From Rhodobacter huangdaonensis (GTDB lineage Bacteria > Pseudomonadota > Alphaproteobacteria > Rhodobacterales > Rhodobacteraceae), in NCBI RefSeq assembly GCF_004022465.1, contig NZ_SAVA01000002.1, positions 437,306 through 501,305 on the forward strand: a stretch of 64,000 nt of DNA, read 5' to 3'. The translations under genes and the position numbers were made by a program. Below are positions 38,756 through 47,317 of the stretch, in pieces. Position 1 is the stretch's first letter, and each line of letters starts with the position of its first letter. A model generated the notes under the pieces. It was not told where the DNA came from, did not search any database, and was given only the letters and a program-made list of their open reading frames with translations.

Positions 38756-41700
38756 ATGAAGGTTCTGAAGGGCATCAAACTTGGTATTCGGCTGCCGCTG
38801 ATGCTGGTGGCGATCTCGGTGGTGGCGCTCGCCATCATGGGCGTGTCCTCCTATGGGGTGGCGCGCAAGATCCTGACCAGCGAAGGCACCGACAGGCTGC
38901 AGCAGAGCCTTGACACGCGGGTCGGCACGCTCGAGGCTTGGGCCGCTGGGCTGACGTCGGACCTGCATGCAACCGCCCGCAATGCCGGCACCGCCCGCTC
39001 GCTGCGCGAGTTCAGCGCGGCCTGGGACCGGCTTGGCGAGACGCCGCAGGACGCTCTGCGCAAGGCCTTCATCGAGGCGAACCCGAACCCGCCGGCCGAG
39101 CGCTACAAGCTCGATTATCCGGGCGAGGTGAACGATTACACGATCCTGCACCGGCGCTATCATCCCGGGTTCGTGGCGCTGGCCGAGCAGAAGCATCTGG
39201 TTGACATCTATCTCGTCAGCGTCACCGGCAACGTGATCTACTCGCTGGGCAAGCAAGATGATTTCGCCACCAACCTGCGCGAGGGACCGGCCCGCGGCGG
39301 CCCGCTGGCGCAGATCGTCGAGGCGGCACAGCAGACGACGGGCGAGGCGCCGGTGGCGTCCGGCTTCCTGCGTGACCCGGGGCATCCGGGCACGCCGGGG
39401 GTGGTTTTTCTCGCCCGGCCGCTGCGCAGCTCCGAGGGGCTGCTGCTCGGCGTTCTGGTGTTCGAGGCTTCGGCCGATCCGCTCTCGGCGGTGATGGCCG
39501 ATCCGCGTGCCCTGGGCGAGAGCGGGCAAGGCTATGTCGTCGGCGCCGGCCAGACGCTTGAAAGCACGCTGCGCCGCACCCCGGCCGCCGGCGGCCCGGA
39601 TCTGCAGACCGCGGCGGTGCGACGGGCGCTGGCGGGCGAGAGCGGGCATGTGATCGAGGCCGGCGTCGACGGCGCCGAGGTGATGGCGGTCTTTGCGCCC
39701 TTCACGCTTTTCGGCAAGGCCTATGCCGCCGTGGTCGAACAGAGCACGCAGGAGCTGTTCGAGCCCGCCCGCGCGCTGGCCCGGCGGCTGACGCTGAACG
39801 GCGCCTTGCTGCTGGTGCTGCTGGGCGGGCTGTCGGCCTGGATGGCGCGCTCGGTCTCGAAACCGCTCGGCCGGCTCACCGGCACGATCGGCAAGATCTC
39901 GGAAGGCGTCTATGACGCCGAGGTCCGCGACGGCGAGCGCGGTGACGAGATCGGCGACATCGCCCGGGCGCTGACCGCGCTGCGCGACGACCTCGCCGAG
40001 GCCGAGGTCGCCCGGCGTGTGGCGGCGGCACAGGGCACGGCCTTCCGTGCCTCCTCGGCGGCGATGATGATGGTGGATGCGGAGTTCAACATCCGCTACG
40101 TCAACGAGGCGGTGGTGAAGATGATCCGCTCCCGGATCGAGGACTTCCGCCAGGTGACCCCCGAGATCGACGCCGAGGCGCTGGTCGGCAAGTCGATGGA
40201 CATGTTCCACCGCACCCCCACCTATGCCCGCGCCATCCTGAGTGACTCGGCGAACCTGCCCTATCGTGCCGAGATCGTCGTCGGCGAAGGGCGCTTCGGT
40301 CTCGACATCACCGAGATCACCCAGCCCGAAAAGGGGCGTATCGGCTATGTCGTCGAATGGCGCGATGTCACCGAGCTGCGGATGAACCGCGCGTTGCTTG
40401 CGGCGATCGACGATTACCAGCTGATCTTCGAATTCGCGCCGGGCGGCGAACTGACACGGGTCAACCGGAACCTTGTGACGGCGCTCGGCGTCGAGGCCGA
40501 GGCGCTGCTCGGTCTGCCGCACGAGGCGGTGCTCGAGGGCAGCGATGGGCTCGAAGGGTTCTGGCCGCGGCTTGAAAAGCACGAGCCGATCGTCGGGCGG
40601 TTCCGGCTCACGGCCCCCGGCGGGCGCAGCCTTCTGGCCGAGGGCAGCGTCACCCCGGTGCCCGACCGCAACGACCGGCTGCTGAAGATCGTTCTGATCG
40701 CGAATGACGTGACCGAGGCCCAGGCGGAGTTGCAGCTTGAGCACGAGCGCAACGAGGCGATGCAGGCCGGGCAGAAGCAGGTGGTCGAGGGGCTGCGTGT
40801 GGCCTTGCAGCGGCTGGCGACCGGTGACCTGTGCAGCCTGCTCGACGCGGAATTCCCGCCCGAATACGAGCAGTTGCGGCAGGATTTCAACCGCGCGGTG
40901 ACGACGCTGTCGCAGGCGGTGCAGGTGGTGATCGACAATGCCGCCGAGATCGACGGCGAGGCGCGCGAGATCTCCAATGCCGCCGAGGACCTGAGCAGCC
41001 GCACCGAACGCCAGGCCGCGACGCTCGAGGAGACGGCGGCGGCGCTCGATCAGCTGACCTCCTCAGTCAGTTCGGCCGCGGCCGGGGTGGGCGAGGCGAA
41101 CATGGTCGTCGTCCAGGCCCGCGAAAGCGCCGAGAGCTCGGGCCAGATCGTGCAGCAGGCGGTGGCGGCAATGGGCGAGATCGAGGAATCCTCGCGCAAG
41201 ATCTCGCGCATCATCGGGGTGATCGACGACATCGCCTTCCAGACCAACCTGCTGGCGCTGAACGCGGGCGTCGAGGCGGCGCGGGCGGGCGAGGCGGGGC
41301 GCGGCTTTGCCGTCGTCGCCTCCGAGGTGCGGGCGCTGGCGCAGCGCTCCTCGGAAGCCGCGCGCGAGATCGACACGCTGATCACCGCCTCGTCGAACCA
41401 GGTCCGGCGCGGTGTCGATCTGGTGGGCGAGACCGGCAGCGCCTTGCAGCGGATCCTCGGCTCGGTGAATGACATCGCCGCGCGGGTGTCCGAGATCGCC
41501 GCCTCGGCGCAGGAACAGTCGGCGGGGCTCGCGGAGATCAACACCGCGATGAACCAGCTCGATCAGGTGACCCAGCACAATGCCGCGATGTTCGAGCAGA
41601 CCACGGCCGCGAGCCACGCGCTGACCCGCGGCGCGCAGGCGCTGACCGTCACCACCGCGCAGTTCCGCACCGCGGGCGGCACGGCCAAGCCTGCCCCCGC

Positions 41701-41812
41701 CACGGCGCAACCGATCGACCTTGCGCGGCACAAGGCCTCGGTGGCGCGCGCCGCAGCGGCGACGGCTCAGGCGGCCGTCGCGATCGAGGAGGAGGACTGG
41801 GAAGATTTCTGA
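38756..41812 (+). CDS. Methyl-accepting chemotaxis protein with C-terminal tether
   Basis: A 1018-residue receptor. Helix 1 is at about residues 14-36, a large periplasmic sensor follows, helix 2 is at about 346-366, then HAMP, two PAS domains (about 428-540 and 546-660) and the signalling domain. The hairpin tip with DDIAFQTNLLALNAGVEAAR (near residue 825) is intact. The last residues, DWEDF, resemble the xWxxF tail that binds CheR/CheB. cheB and cheD follow directly. The start at 38756 has GGAGG upstream. It has two extra PAS domains compared with E. coli receptors. Confidence 0.95.
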   Translation: MKVLKGIKLGIRLPLMLVAISVVALAIMGVSSYGVARKILTSEGTDRLQQSLDTRVGTLEAWAAGLTSDLHATARNAGTARSLREFSAAWDRLGETPQDALRKAFIEANPNPPAERYKLDYPGEVNDYTILHRRYHPGFVALAEQKHLVDIYLVSVTGNVIYSLGKQDDFATNLREGPARGGPLAQIVEAAQQTTGEAPVASGFLRDPGHPGTPGVVFLARPLRSSEGLLLGVLVFEASADPLSAVMADPRALGESGQGYVVGAGQTLESTLRRTPAAGGPDLQTAAVRRALAGESGHVIEAGVDGAEVMAVFAPFTLFGKAYAAVVEQSTQELFEPARALARRLTLNGALLLVLLGGLSAWMARSVSKPLGRLTGTIGKISEGVYDAEVRDGERGDEIGDIARALTALRDDLAEAEVARRVAAAQGTAFRASSAAMMMVDAEFNIRYVNEAVVKMIRSRIEDFRQVTPEIDAEALVGKSMDMFHRTPTYARAILSDSANLPYRAEIVVGEGRFGLDITEITQPEKGRIGYVVEWRDVTELRMNRALLAAIDDYQLIFEFAPGGELTRVNRNLVTALGVEAEALLGLPHEAVLEGSDGLEGFWPRLEKHEPIVGRFRLTAPGGRSLLAEGSVTPVPDRNDRLLKIVLIANDVTEAQAELQLEHERNEAMQAGQKQVVEGLRVALQRLATGDLCSLLDAEFPPEYEQLRQDFNRAVTTLSQAVQVVIDNAAEIDGEAREISNAAEDLSSRTERQAATLEETAAALDQLTSSVSSAAAGVGEANMVVVQARESAESSGQIVQQAVAAMGEIEESSRKISRIIGVIDDIAFQTNLLALNAGVEAARAGEAGRGFAVVASEVRALAQRSSEAAREIDTLITASSNQVRRGVDLVGETGSALQRILGSVNDIAARVSEIAASAQEQSAGLAEINTAMNQLDQVTQHNAAMFEQTTAASHALTRGAQALTVTTAQFRTAGGTAKPAPATAQPIDLARHKASVARAAAATAQAAVAIEEEDWEDF

Positions 41813-41861
41813 GCTGCGCCAGACGAGCGGCGCGCCGGGCCTGGCCCGGCTGCCGAAACGG

Positions 41862-42878
41862 GTGCTGATCGTGGACGACTCGCCGACGATCCGCGGCCTG
41901 ATCCGGGCGGTGCTGCGGCCCGATCCGCGGCTCGAGGTCGTGGGCGAGGCCGCCGACCCCTACGAGGCGCGCGAGCTGATCAAGGCGCTGCAGCCCGATG
42001 TGCTGACGCTCGATGTCGAGATGCCGCGGATGAACGGCCTCGCCTTCCTCGAAAAGCTGATGCGGCTGCGGCCGCTGCCGGTGGTGATGGTCTCGAGCGA
42101 GACGCAGAAGGGCTCGCGCGCGGCGCTCGAGGCGCTGGCACTCGGCGCGGTCGAGTGCATCGGCAAGCCGGTGAGCGGGCGCTTTGCCGCGGCCTTCGGC
42201 GATCTGGCCGACCTGCTCGTCGCCGCGGCCGGGGCGCGGTTGCGCCCGCCCGGCCCGCGGCGGCAGGTGAGCCCGGCGACGGGTTTTGACTGGAACGGCC
42301 GCTTCGTGCTGATCGGCTCCTCGACCGGCGGCGTCGACGCGCTCGAGACCCTGCTTGCCGGCTATCCGGAAAATTGCCCGCCGACGCTCATCACCCAGCA
42401 CATGCCCGAGAGTTTCCTGGCGAGCTTCGCAAAGCGGCTGGCCGGGCGGATCGCGCCGCGCATGGTGCTGGCGCGCGAGGGCGAGCCGCTCGTGCAGGGC
42501 ATGGTGGCGCTGGCACCGGGGGGCGAGACCCATCTCGAGCTGGCCCCGGGGCTGCCGTCGCGCTGCCGGCTGCGGCGCGGCGACAAGGTCGGCGGCTATC
42601 GGCCCTCGGTCGACGTGCTCTTTCGCTCGGCGGTGCCGGTCGCCGAGCGGACCGTCGCGGTGCTGCTGACCGGCATGGGCCGCGACGGTGCGGCGGGGAT
42701 GCTGGCGTTGCGGCAGGGGGGGGCGCGCTGCCTCGCGCAGGACGAGGAAAGCTCGGTCGTCTTCGGCATGCCGCGCGCGGCGCTCGAGACCGGGGCGGCG
42801 GAACGGGCGGTGGCATTGCCCGAGATGTCGGCCGCGATCCTCGATCTGTGCCGCGCCCCCGACCGACGCCTGGCCTAG
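41862..42878 (+). CDS. cheB: Chemotaxis methylesterase CheB
   Basis: About 338 residues: a receiver domain (VLIVDDSPTIRG, phospho-Asp in LTLDVEMPRMNG) then the CheB methylesterase domain with Ser in IGSSTGGVDAL, His in ITQHMPESF and Asp in LLTGMGRDGAAGM. It removes methyl groups from receptors. The start is uncertain: no ATG lies in the right place. GTG at 41862 keeps the receiver intact, while a CTG at 41814 or a TTG at 41721 inside the receptor gene are alternatives, the last giving an unlikely basic extension. Linked to the upstream receptor and to cheD. Confidence 0.92.
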   Translation: MLIVDDSPTIRGLIRAVLRPDPRLEVVGEAADPYEARELIKALQPDVLTLDVEMPRMNGLAFLEKLMRLRPLPVVMVSSETQKGSRAALEALALGAVECIGKPVSGRFAAAFGDLADLLVAAAGARLRPPGPRRQVSPATGFDWNGRFVLIGSSTGGVDALETLLAGYPENCPPTLITQHMPESFLASFAKRLAGRIAPRMVLAREGEPLVQGMVALAPGGETHLELAPGLPSRCRLRRGDKVGGYRPSVDVLFRSAVPVAERTVAVLLTGMGRDGAAGMLALRQGGARCLAQDEESSVVFGMPRAALETGAAERAVALPEMSAAILDLCRAPDRRLA

Positions 42879-42883
42879 GGAGA

Positions 42884-43411
42884 ATGCCGCCCGTGGAAAT
42901 GCCGGTCCGCCCGATCTACATCGCGCAAGGCGAGTTCGTCGTCGGCGCGGACGAACGGCCGATCTCGACCATCCTCGGCTCCTGCATCGCCACCTGTCTT
43001 TTCGACGCGGAGGCGCGGATCGGCGGGATGAACCACTTCCTGCTGCCCGAGGGGCGCGGTGACGCGATCCAGGCGGCGAGTTTCGGGGTCAATGCGATGG
43101 AGCTGCTGATCAATGCGCTGATCAAGCGCGGCGCGCATCGGCCGAACCTGCACGCAAAGGTGTTCGGCGGCGCGCGGATGATCGCCGGGCTCTCGGACAT
43201 CGGCCAGAAGAACGTCGATTTCGTGCTCGACTTCCTCGACCGCGAGGGGATCGCCTGCGTCAGCCGCAGCCTTGGCGGCACCCAGGCCCGGCGGATCGAG
43301 TTCTGGCCGACGACCGGGCGGGTGCGGCAGCGCCTTCTGGGCGAAGCCATGGTGATCCAGTGCCCGCCGCCGGTCGCAGTCGGAAACGGGGTCGAGCTGT
43401 TCACCGACTGA
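42884..43411 (+). CDS. cheD: Chemoreceptor glutamine deamidase CheD
   Basis: A 175-residue CheD that deamidates glutamines in receptors and can tune CheC/CheB. ILGSCIATCLFD carries the catalytic Cys and GGMNHFLLP the His, both intact. It starts five bases after cheB, so translation is coupled. ATG at 42884 or 42899 are both possible starts. No cheR is next to this cluster in the window. Confidence 0.93.
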   Translation: MPPVEMPVRPIYIAQGEFVVGADERPISTILGSCIATCLFDAEARIGGMNHFLLPEGRGDAIQAASFGVNAMELLINALIKRGAHRPNLHAKVFGGARMIAGLSDIGQKNVDFVLDFLDREGIACVSRSLGGTQARRIEFWPTTGRVRQRLLGEAMVIQCPPPVAVGNGVELFTD

Positions 43412-43434
43412 CCCCGCCGTCTGTGCCTGCGGCG

Positions 43435-44439
43435 TCAGCCGATCATTTCGGCGGCAGGGCCGGGGAAATGGCACAGGGTGTGATGGCGCGCGTCCGCCGT
43501 CGCCTCCTCGGGTGGGGGGCTGGTGCACAGCCCGGCCGCGCGCGGGCAGCGGGTGCGGAAGACGCAGCCCGAGGGCGGGCGCAGCGGGCTTGGCAGGTCG
43601 CCCTCGAGCGCGATCACCCGTTTCGTCCGTTCGACCTGCGGGTCGGGGATCGGCACGGCCGAGAGCAGCGCCTGCGTGTAGGGGTGGCGCGGATCGGAGA
43701 ACAGCGTCGAAGACGGCGCTTTCTCCATCATCCGGCCGAGGTAGAGCACCATCACCTCGTCCGACAGATGCTTCACCACGCTCAGGTCATGGGCGATGAA
43801 CAGGATCGTCAGGCCGAGGTCGCGGCGCAGCTCCTCGAGCAGGCCGATCACCTGTGCCTGGATCGAGACGTCGAGCGCCGAGACCGGCTCGTCGCAGATC
43901 AGCAGTTTCGGTTCGACCACCAGCGCCCGGGCGATGCCGATGCGCTGGCACTGCCCGCCCGAGAATTCATGCGGATAGCGGTTGATCTGATTGGGCAGCA
44001 GGCCCACCCGCTCCATCATCGCGCGGACCTTTTCGCGCCGCTCGGCCGTGCTCATCCGCGGCCGGTGCGTGCGCAGCGGCTCGGCGATGATCTCGCCCAC
44101 CGTCATTCGCGGATCGAGCGAGGCGAGCGGGTCCTGGAAGATCATCTGGATCTCGGCGCGGTAGCGCAGCATCTGCCGTGGCGAGAGGGTGAAGAGGTCG
44201 GTGCCGTCCTCCCAGATCACCGAGCCGCTCGCCGGCAGCATCCGGATCAGCGCGCGTGCGAGGGTCGACTTGCCGCAGCCCGACTCGCCGACGATGCCGA
44301 GGGTCTGGCCGCGCTCGAGGCGGAAGGAGATGCCGTTCACCGCCTGCAGCAGCGCGGGCGGCGTCCAGGGCAGATCGGAGGGGTGGCGGATCTCGAAGCT
44401 GACCCGGACGTCGCGGGCCTCGAGCAGGGGGCGGGTCAT
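43435..44439 (-). CDS. oppF: Oligopeptide ABC transporter ATP-binding protein, OppF type
   Basis: A 334-residue ATPase of peptide import. Walker A GESGCGKSTLAR, signature FSGGQCQRIGIARAL, Walker B LLICDEPVSALD, and the C-terminal oligopeptide-transporter domain with Cys-rich RCPRAAGLC that may bind an Fe-S cluster. It overlaps oppD by four bases (ATGA). Last gene of the opp operon. Confidence 0.95.
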   Translation of the reverse strand: MTRPLLEARDVRVSFEIRHPSDLPWTPPALLQAVNGISFRLERGQTLGIVGESGCGKSTLARALIRMLPASGSVIWEDGTDLFTLSPRQMLRYRAEIQMIFQDPLASLDPRMTVGEIIAEPLRTHRPRMSTAERREKVRAMMERVGLLPNQINRYPHEFSGGQCQRIGIARALVVEPKLLICDEPVSALDVSIQAQVIGLLEELRRDLGLTILFIAHDLSVVKHLSDEVMVLYLGRMMEKAPSSTLFSDPRHPYTQALLSAVPIPDPQVERTKRVIALEGDLPSPLRPPSGCVFRTRCPRAAGLCTSPPPEEATADARHHTLCHFPGPAAEMIG

Positions 44440-45407
44440 CGGGTCACCTCGAGGATCGGGCGGTGGCAGGCGCGGGTGCGGCCGGGGCCGAAGGGGGCGA
44501 GCGGCGGCATCGTCTGCCGGCACAGATCGTCGGCCAGCGTGCAGCGCGGCGCGAACGGGCAGCCCATGGGCGCGCCGGTCATGTTCGGCGGATTGCCCGG
44601 GATCGCGTGCAGCGCCGCGTCGGTCGCATCGAGCCGCGGGATCGCGTCCAGAAGGCCCCGGCTGTAGGGATGCGTCGGCTCGGCAAAGAGCGGATCGACC
44701 GGCGCCTCCTCCATGATCCGCCCGCCGTAAAGCACGATCGCGCGTTCGCAAAACCCGGCGACGACGCCGAGGTCATGCGTGATGAGGATCGTCGCCATGC
44801 CGAAATCGCGCTGCAGATCGGCCAGAAGCGCCATGATCTGCGCCTGCACGGTGACGTCGAGCGCAGTCGTCGGCTCGTCGGCGATCAGCAGGTCGGGGTG
44901 GCACAGCAGCGACATCGCGATCATCACCCGCTGCCGCATGCCGCCCGAGAATTCGTGCGGGAAAAGCCGCACCCGGCTGCGCGCGTCGGGGATGCGCACC
45001 GCGTCGAGCATCTGCACCGCCTCGGCCACCGCGGTGCGATGGTCGAGGCCGCGGTGCAGCTCGAGCACCTCGGCCATCTGGTCGGAGATCCGCATATAGG
45101 GGTTGAGCGAGGTCATCGGGTCCTGGAACACCATCGCGATGCGGTCGGCGCGCAGCTTGTTCAGCGCGCGCTCGGGCAGGTTCAGGATCTCCTCGCCCTC
45201 GAAGCGGACCGAGCCGGTGGCGCGGCCGTTCTTCGCCAGAAGTCCCATGATCGCGAAGCTGAGCTGGCTTTTGCCGGAACCGGATTCGCCGACGATGCCC
45301 AGCGTCTCGCCGCGCTCCATCGAGAAGGAGACCTCGTTGACCGCATGCACCATGCCCTCGGGCGTGTCGAACCGGACGGAGAGGGCGTTCACATCGAGCA
45401 GCGCCAT
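44436..45407 (-). CDS. oppD: Oligopeptide ABC transporter ATP-binding protein, OppD type
   Basis: A 323-residue ATPase, partner of OppF. Walker A GESGSGKSQLSF, signature FSGGMRQRVMIAMSL, Walker B LLIADEPTTALD, then the oligopeptide C-terminal region with PFAPRCTLADDLC. It starts at 45407, one base after the oppC stop region. In an OppABCDF system the two ATPases drive import of peptides through OppBC. Confidence 0.95.
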   Translation of the reverse strand: MALLDVNALSVRFDTPEGMVHAVNEVSFSMERGETLGIVGESGSGKSQLSFAIMGLLAKNGRATGSVRFEGEEILNLPERALNKLRADRIAMVFQDPMTSLNPYMRISDQMAEVLELHRGLDHRTAVAEAVQMLDAVRIPDARSRVRLFPHEFSGGMRQRVMIAMSLLCHPDLLIADEPTTALDVTVQAQIMALLADLQRDFGMATILITHDLGVVAGFCERAIVLYGGRIMEEAPVDPLFAEPTHPYSRGLLDAIPRLDATDAALHAIPGNPPNMTGAPMGCPFAPRCTLADDLCRQTMPPLAPFGPGRTRACHRPILEVTR

Positions 45408-45408
45408 G

Positions 45409-46335
45409 TCAGCGGTCCTTCGGGTCGAGCGCGTCGCGCAGCCCGTCGCCGACGAAGAAGAAGCCGAAGAGGGTGGTGACGAAGAAGAGAAGCGGGAAGG
45501 CGAGCTGCCACAGCGTGCCATAGGCGATGGTGCCCGAGCCCTCGGAGATCAGCGCGCCAAGCGAGGTCATCGGTTCCTGCACGCCCAGCCCGAGGAAGGA
45601 GATGAAGCTTTCGGTCAGGATCATGTTCGGCACCAGAAGCGTGGCGAAGACGGTGACGACGCCGATCAGATTGGGCAGGATGTGGCGGCGGATGATGGTG
45701 CGCGCCGGCACGCCGATCGCCCGCGCCGCCTCGATATAGTCGCGGTTCTTCAGGGTCAGGGTCTGGCCGCGCACGATCCGGCTCATCTCGAGCCAGGAGA
45801 TCAGACCGACGCCGGCGAAGAGCATGGTGATCGAGCGGCCATACATCACCAGCAGCAGGATCAGCACGAACATGTAGGGGATGGCGATCAGGATATCGAC
45901 GGCGCGCATCATGATGTTGTCGATGCGACCGCCGAAATAGCCCGCCGTTGCACCCCAGAGCGTGCCGACGACGACCGCGATCGCCGAGCCGATGATGCCG
46001 ACGGCAAGGCTGATCTGCGTGCCCTGCACGGTGCGCGCGAAGAGGTCGCGGCCGAGGTCGTCGGTGCCGAAGTAATGGCCGGTCTCGAGCGAGGGACCGC
46101 CGAGCTCGGCCGCCTGGCCCATCACGGAAAAGTCGATCTCGTCATTGCTCCAGCGCGCGAGGCTGTTGCCGAAGAGCGCGAAGAGCACGACGCAGACAAG
46201 GAGCAGAAGGCCGAAGAGCGCCGCCTTGTTGCGCAGGAAGCGGCGCCGGGCATCGGCCCAGAGCGAGCGGCCGGCGATGTCCTCGCGCGCGGTGGCGGCG
46301 GCGAGGGACTGCATTTTCTGGCTGTCGATGACCAT
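45409..46335 (-). CDS. oppC: Oligopeptide ABC transporter permease, OppC type
   Basis: A 308-residue inner-membrane permease. It has an N-terminal segment with a helix at about residues 30-50 (AALFGLLLLVCVVLFALFG) and about five more helices. The cytoplasmic coupling loop EAARAIGVPARTIIRRHILP is the EAA motif. It starts five bases after oppB. Confidence 0.95.
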   Translation of the reverse strand: MVIDSQKMQSLAAATAREDIAGRSLWADARRRFLRNKAALFGLLLLVCVVLFALFGNSLARWSNDEIDFSVMGQAAELGGPSLETGHYFGTDDLGRDLFARTVQGTQISLAVGIIGSAIAVVVGTLWGATAGYFGGRIDNIMMRAVDILIAIPYMFVLILLLVMYGRSITMLFAGVGLISWLEMSRIVRGQTLTLKNRDYIEAARAIGVPARTIIRRHILPNLIGVVTVFATLLVPNMILTESFISFLGLGVQEPMTSLGALISEGSGTIAYGTLWQLAFPLLFFVTTLFGFFFVGDGLRDALDPKDR

Positions 46336-46339
46336 GGGC

Positions 46340-47263
46340 TCAATACCGGATCTTCGGGTCGATCCATCCGTAGATGATGTCGACGACGAGGTTGAAGAGG
46401 ATGGTGAGGGCGCCGACGAGGATGGTGATCCCCATCATCACCGCATAGTCGCGGTTCAGCGCGCTGTCGACGAAGGCCTTGCCGATGCCGCCGGTCGAGA
46501 AATAGATATCGACGATCACCGAGCCGGTGATCATCGCCACGAAGGCGGGCCCGAGATAGGAGATCACCGGCAAAAGCGCGGGTTTCAGCGCGTGGCGCAG
46601 CACGATGCGCAGGCCCGACAGGCCCTTCGCCCGCGCCGTGCGGATGTGGTTCGAGGTCAGCACCTCGAGCATCGAGGAGCGCATGATCCGCGCGATCGAG
46701 GCCATGTAGGAGGTCGAGAGCGCGATCACCGGCATCACCCAGAAATGCGGGTCGTTGAAGCGCCAGCCGCCGCCCGGCAGCCAGTGCAGGGCGAGGGTGA
46801 AGATCAGCACCAGAATCGGCGCCATCACGAAGTTCGGCAGCACCTGCGCGCCGATCGACAGGCCCACGGCGAAATAGTCGATCATCGTGTTGTGGCGCAC
46901 CGCGGCGATGGTGCCGAGCGTGACGCCCACCAGAACCGCGGCGATGAAGGACAGGAAGCCATAGGTCAGCGTCACCGGGAAGCCCTGCGCGATGATGTCG
47001 TTCACCGAACGGTCCTTGTAGACGAAGGAGGGGCCGAAATCGAAGGCGCTGACGATGCCCCAGACATAGGAGGTGATCTGCCGCCACAGCGGTTGGTCGA
47101 GCCCGTATTTGGCGTTCAGGTTCGCCAGCACCTCGGGCGGCAGGCCGCGCTCTTGGGTGAAGGGGCCGCCCGGCGCCGCGTGCATCAGCAGGAAGGACAG
47201 GACGATGAGCAGCAGGAGCGTCGGGATCGCGATGGCCAGACGCTTGAGGATGTAGACGATCAT
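46340..47263 (-). CDS. oppB: Oligopeptide ABC transporter permease, OppB type
   Basis: A 307-residue permease starting MIVYILKRLAIAIPTLLLLI, the usual OppB N-terminus, with about six helices and the EAA-like loop RTARAKGLSGLRIVLRHALKP. The start is set at 47263 because the frame upstream is not conserved in style. It is separated from oppA by a strong hairpin at 47282. Confidence 0.94.
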   Translation of the reverse strand: MIVYILKRLAIAIPTLLLLIVLSFLLMHAAPGGPFTQERGLPPEVLANLNAKYGLDQPLWRQITSYVWGIVSAFDFGPSFVYKDRSVNDIIAQGFPVTLTYGFLSFIAAVLVGVTLGTIAAVRHNTMIDYFAVGLSIGAQVLPNFVMAPILVLIFTLALHWLPGGGWRFNDPHFWVMPVIALSTSYMASIARIMRSSMLEVLTSNHIRTARAKGLSGLRIVLRHALKPALLPVISYLGPAFVAMITGSVIVDIYFSTGGIGKAFVDSALNRDYAVMMGITILVGALTILFNLVVDIIYGWIDPKIRY

Positions 47264-47281
47264 GCGGAAGTCCGGGTGGCT

Positions 47282-47307
47282 GGGTGCGGGGAAGGGGCCC
47301 CGCACCC
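47282..47307 (-). promoter_or_regulatory. Intercistronic hairpin between oppA and oppB
   Basis: A 10-bp perfect stem (47282-47291 with 47298-47307) lies in the 54-base gap. Such hairpins usually protect the upstream binding-protein mRNA and give more OppA than permease. Confidence 0.6.
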
Positions 47308-47317
47308 GGGCTGCGGT

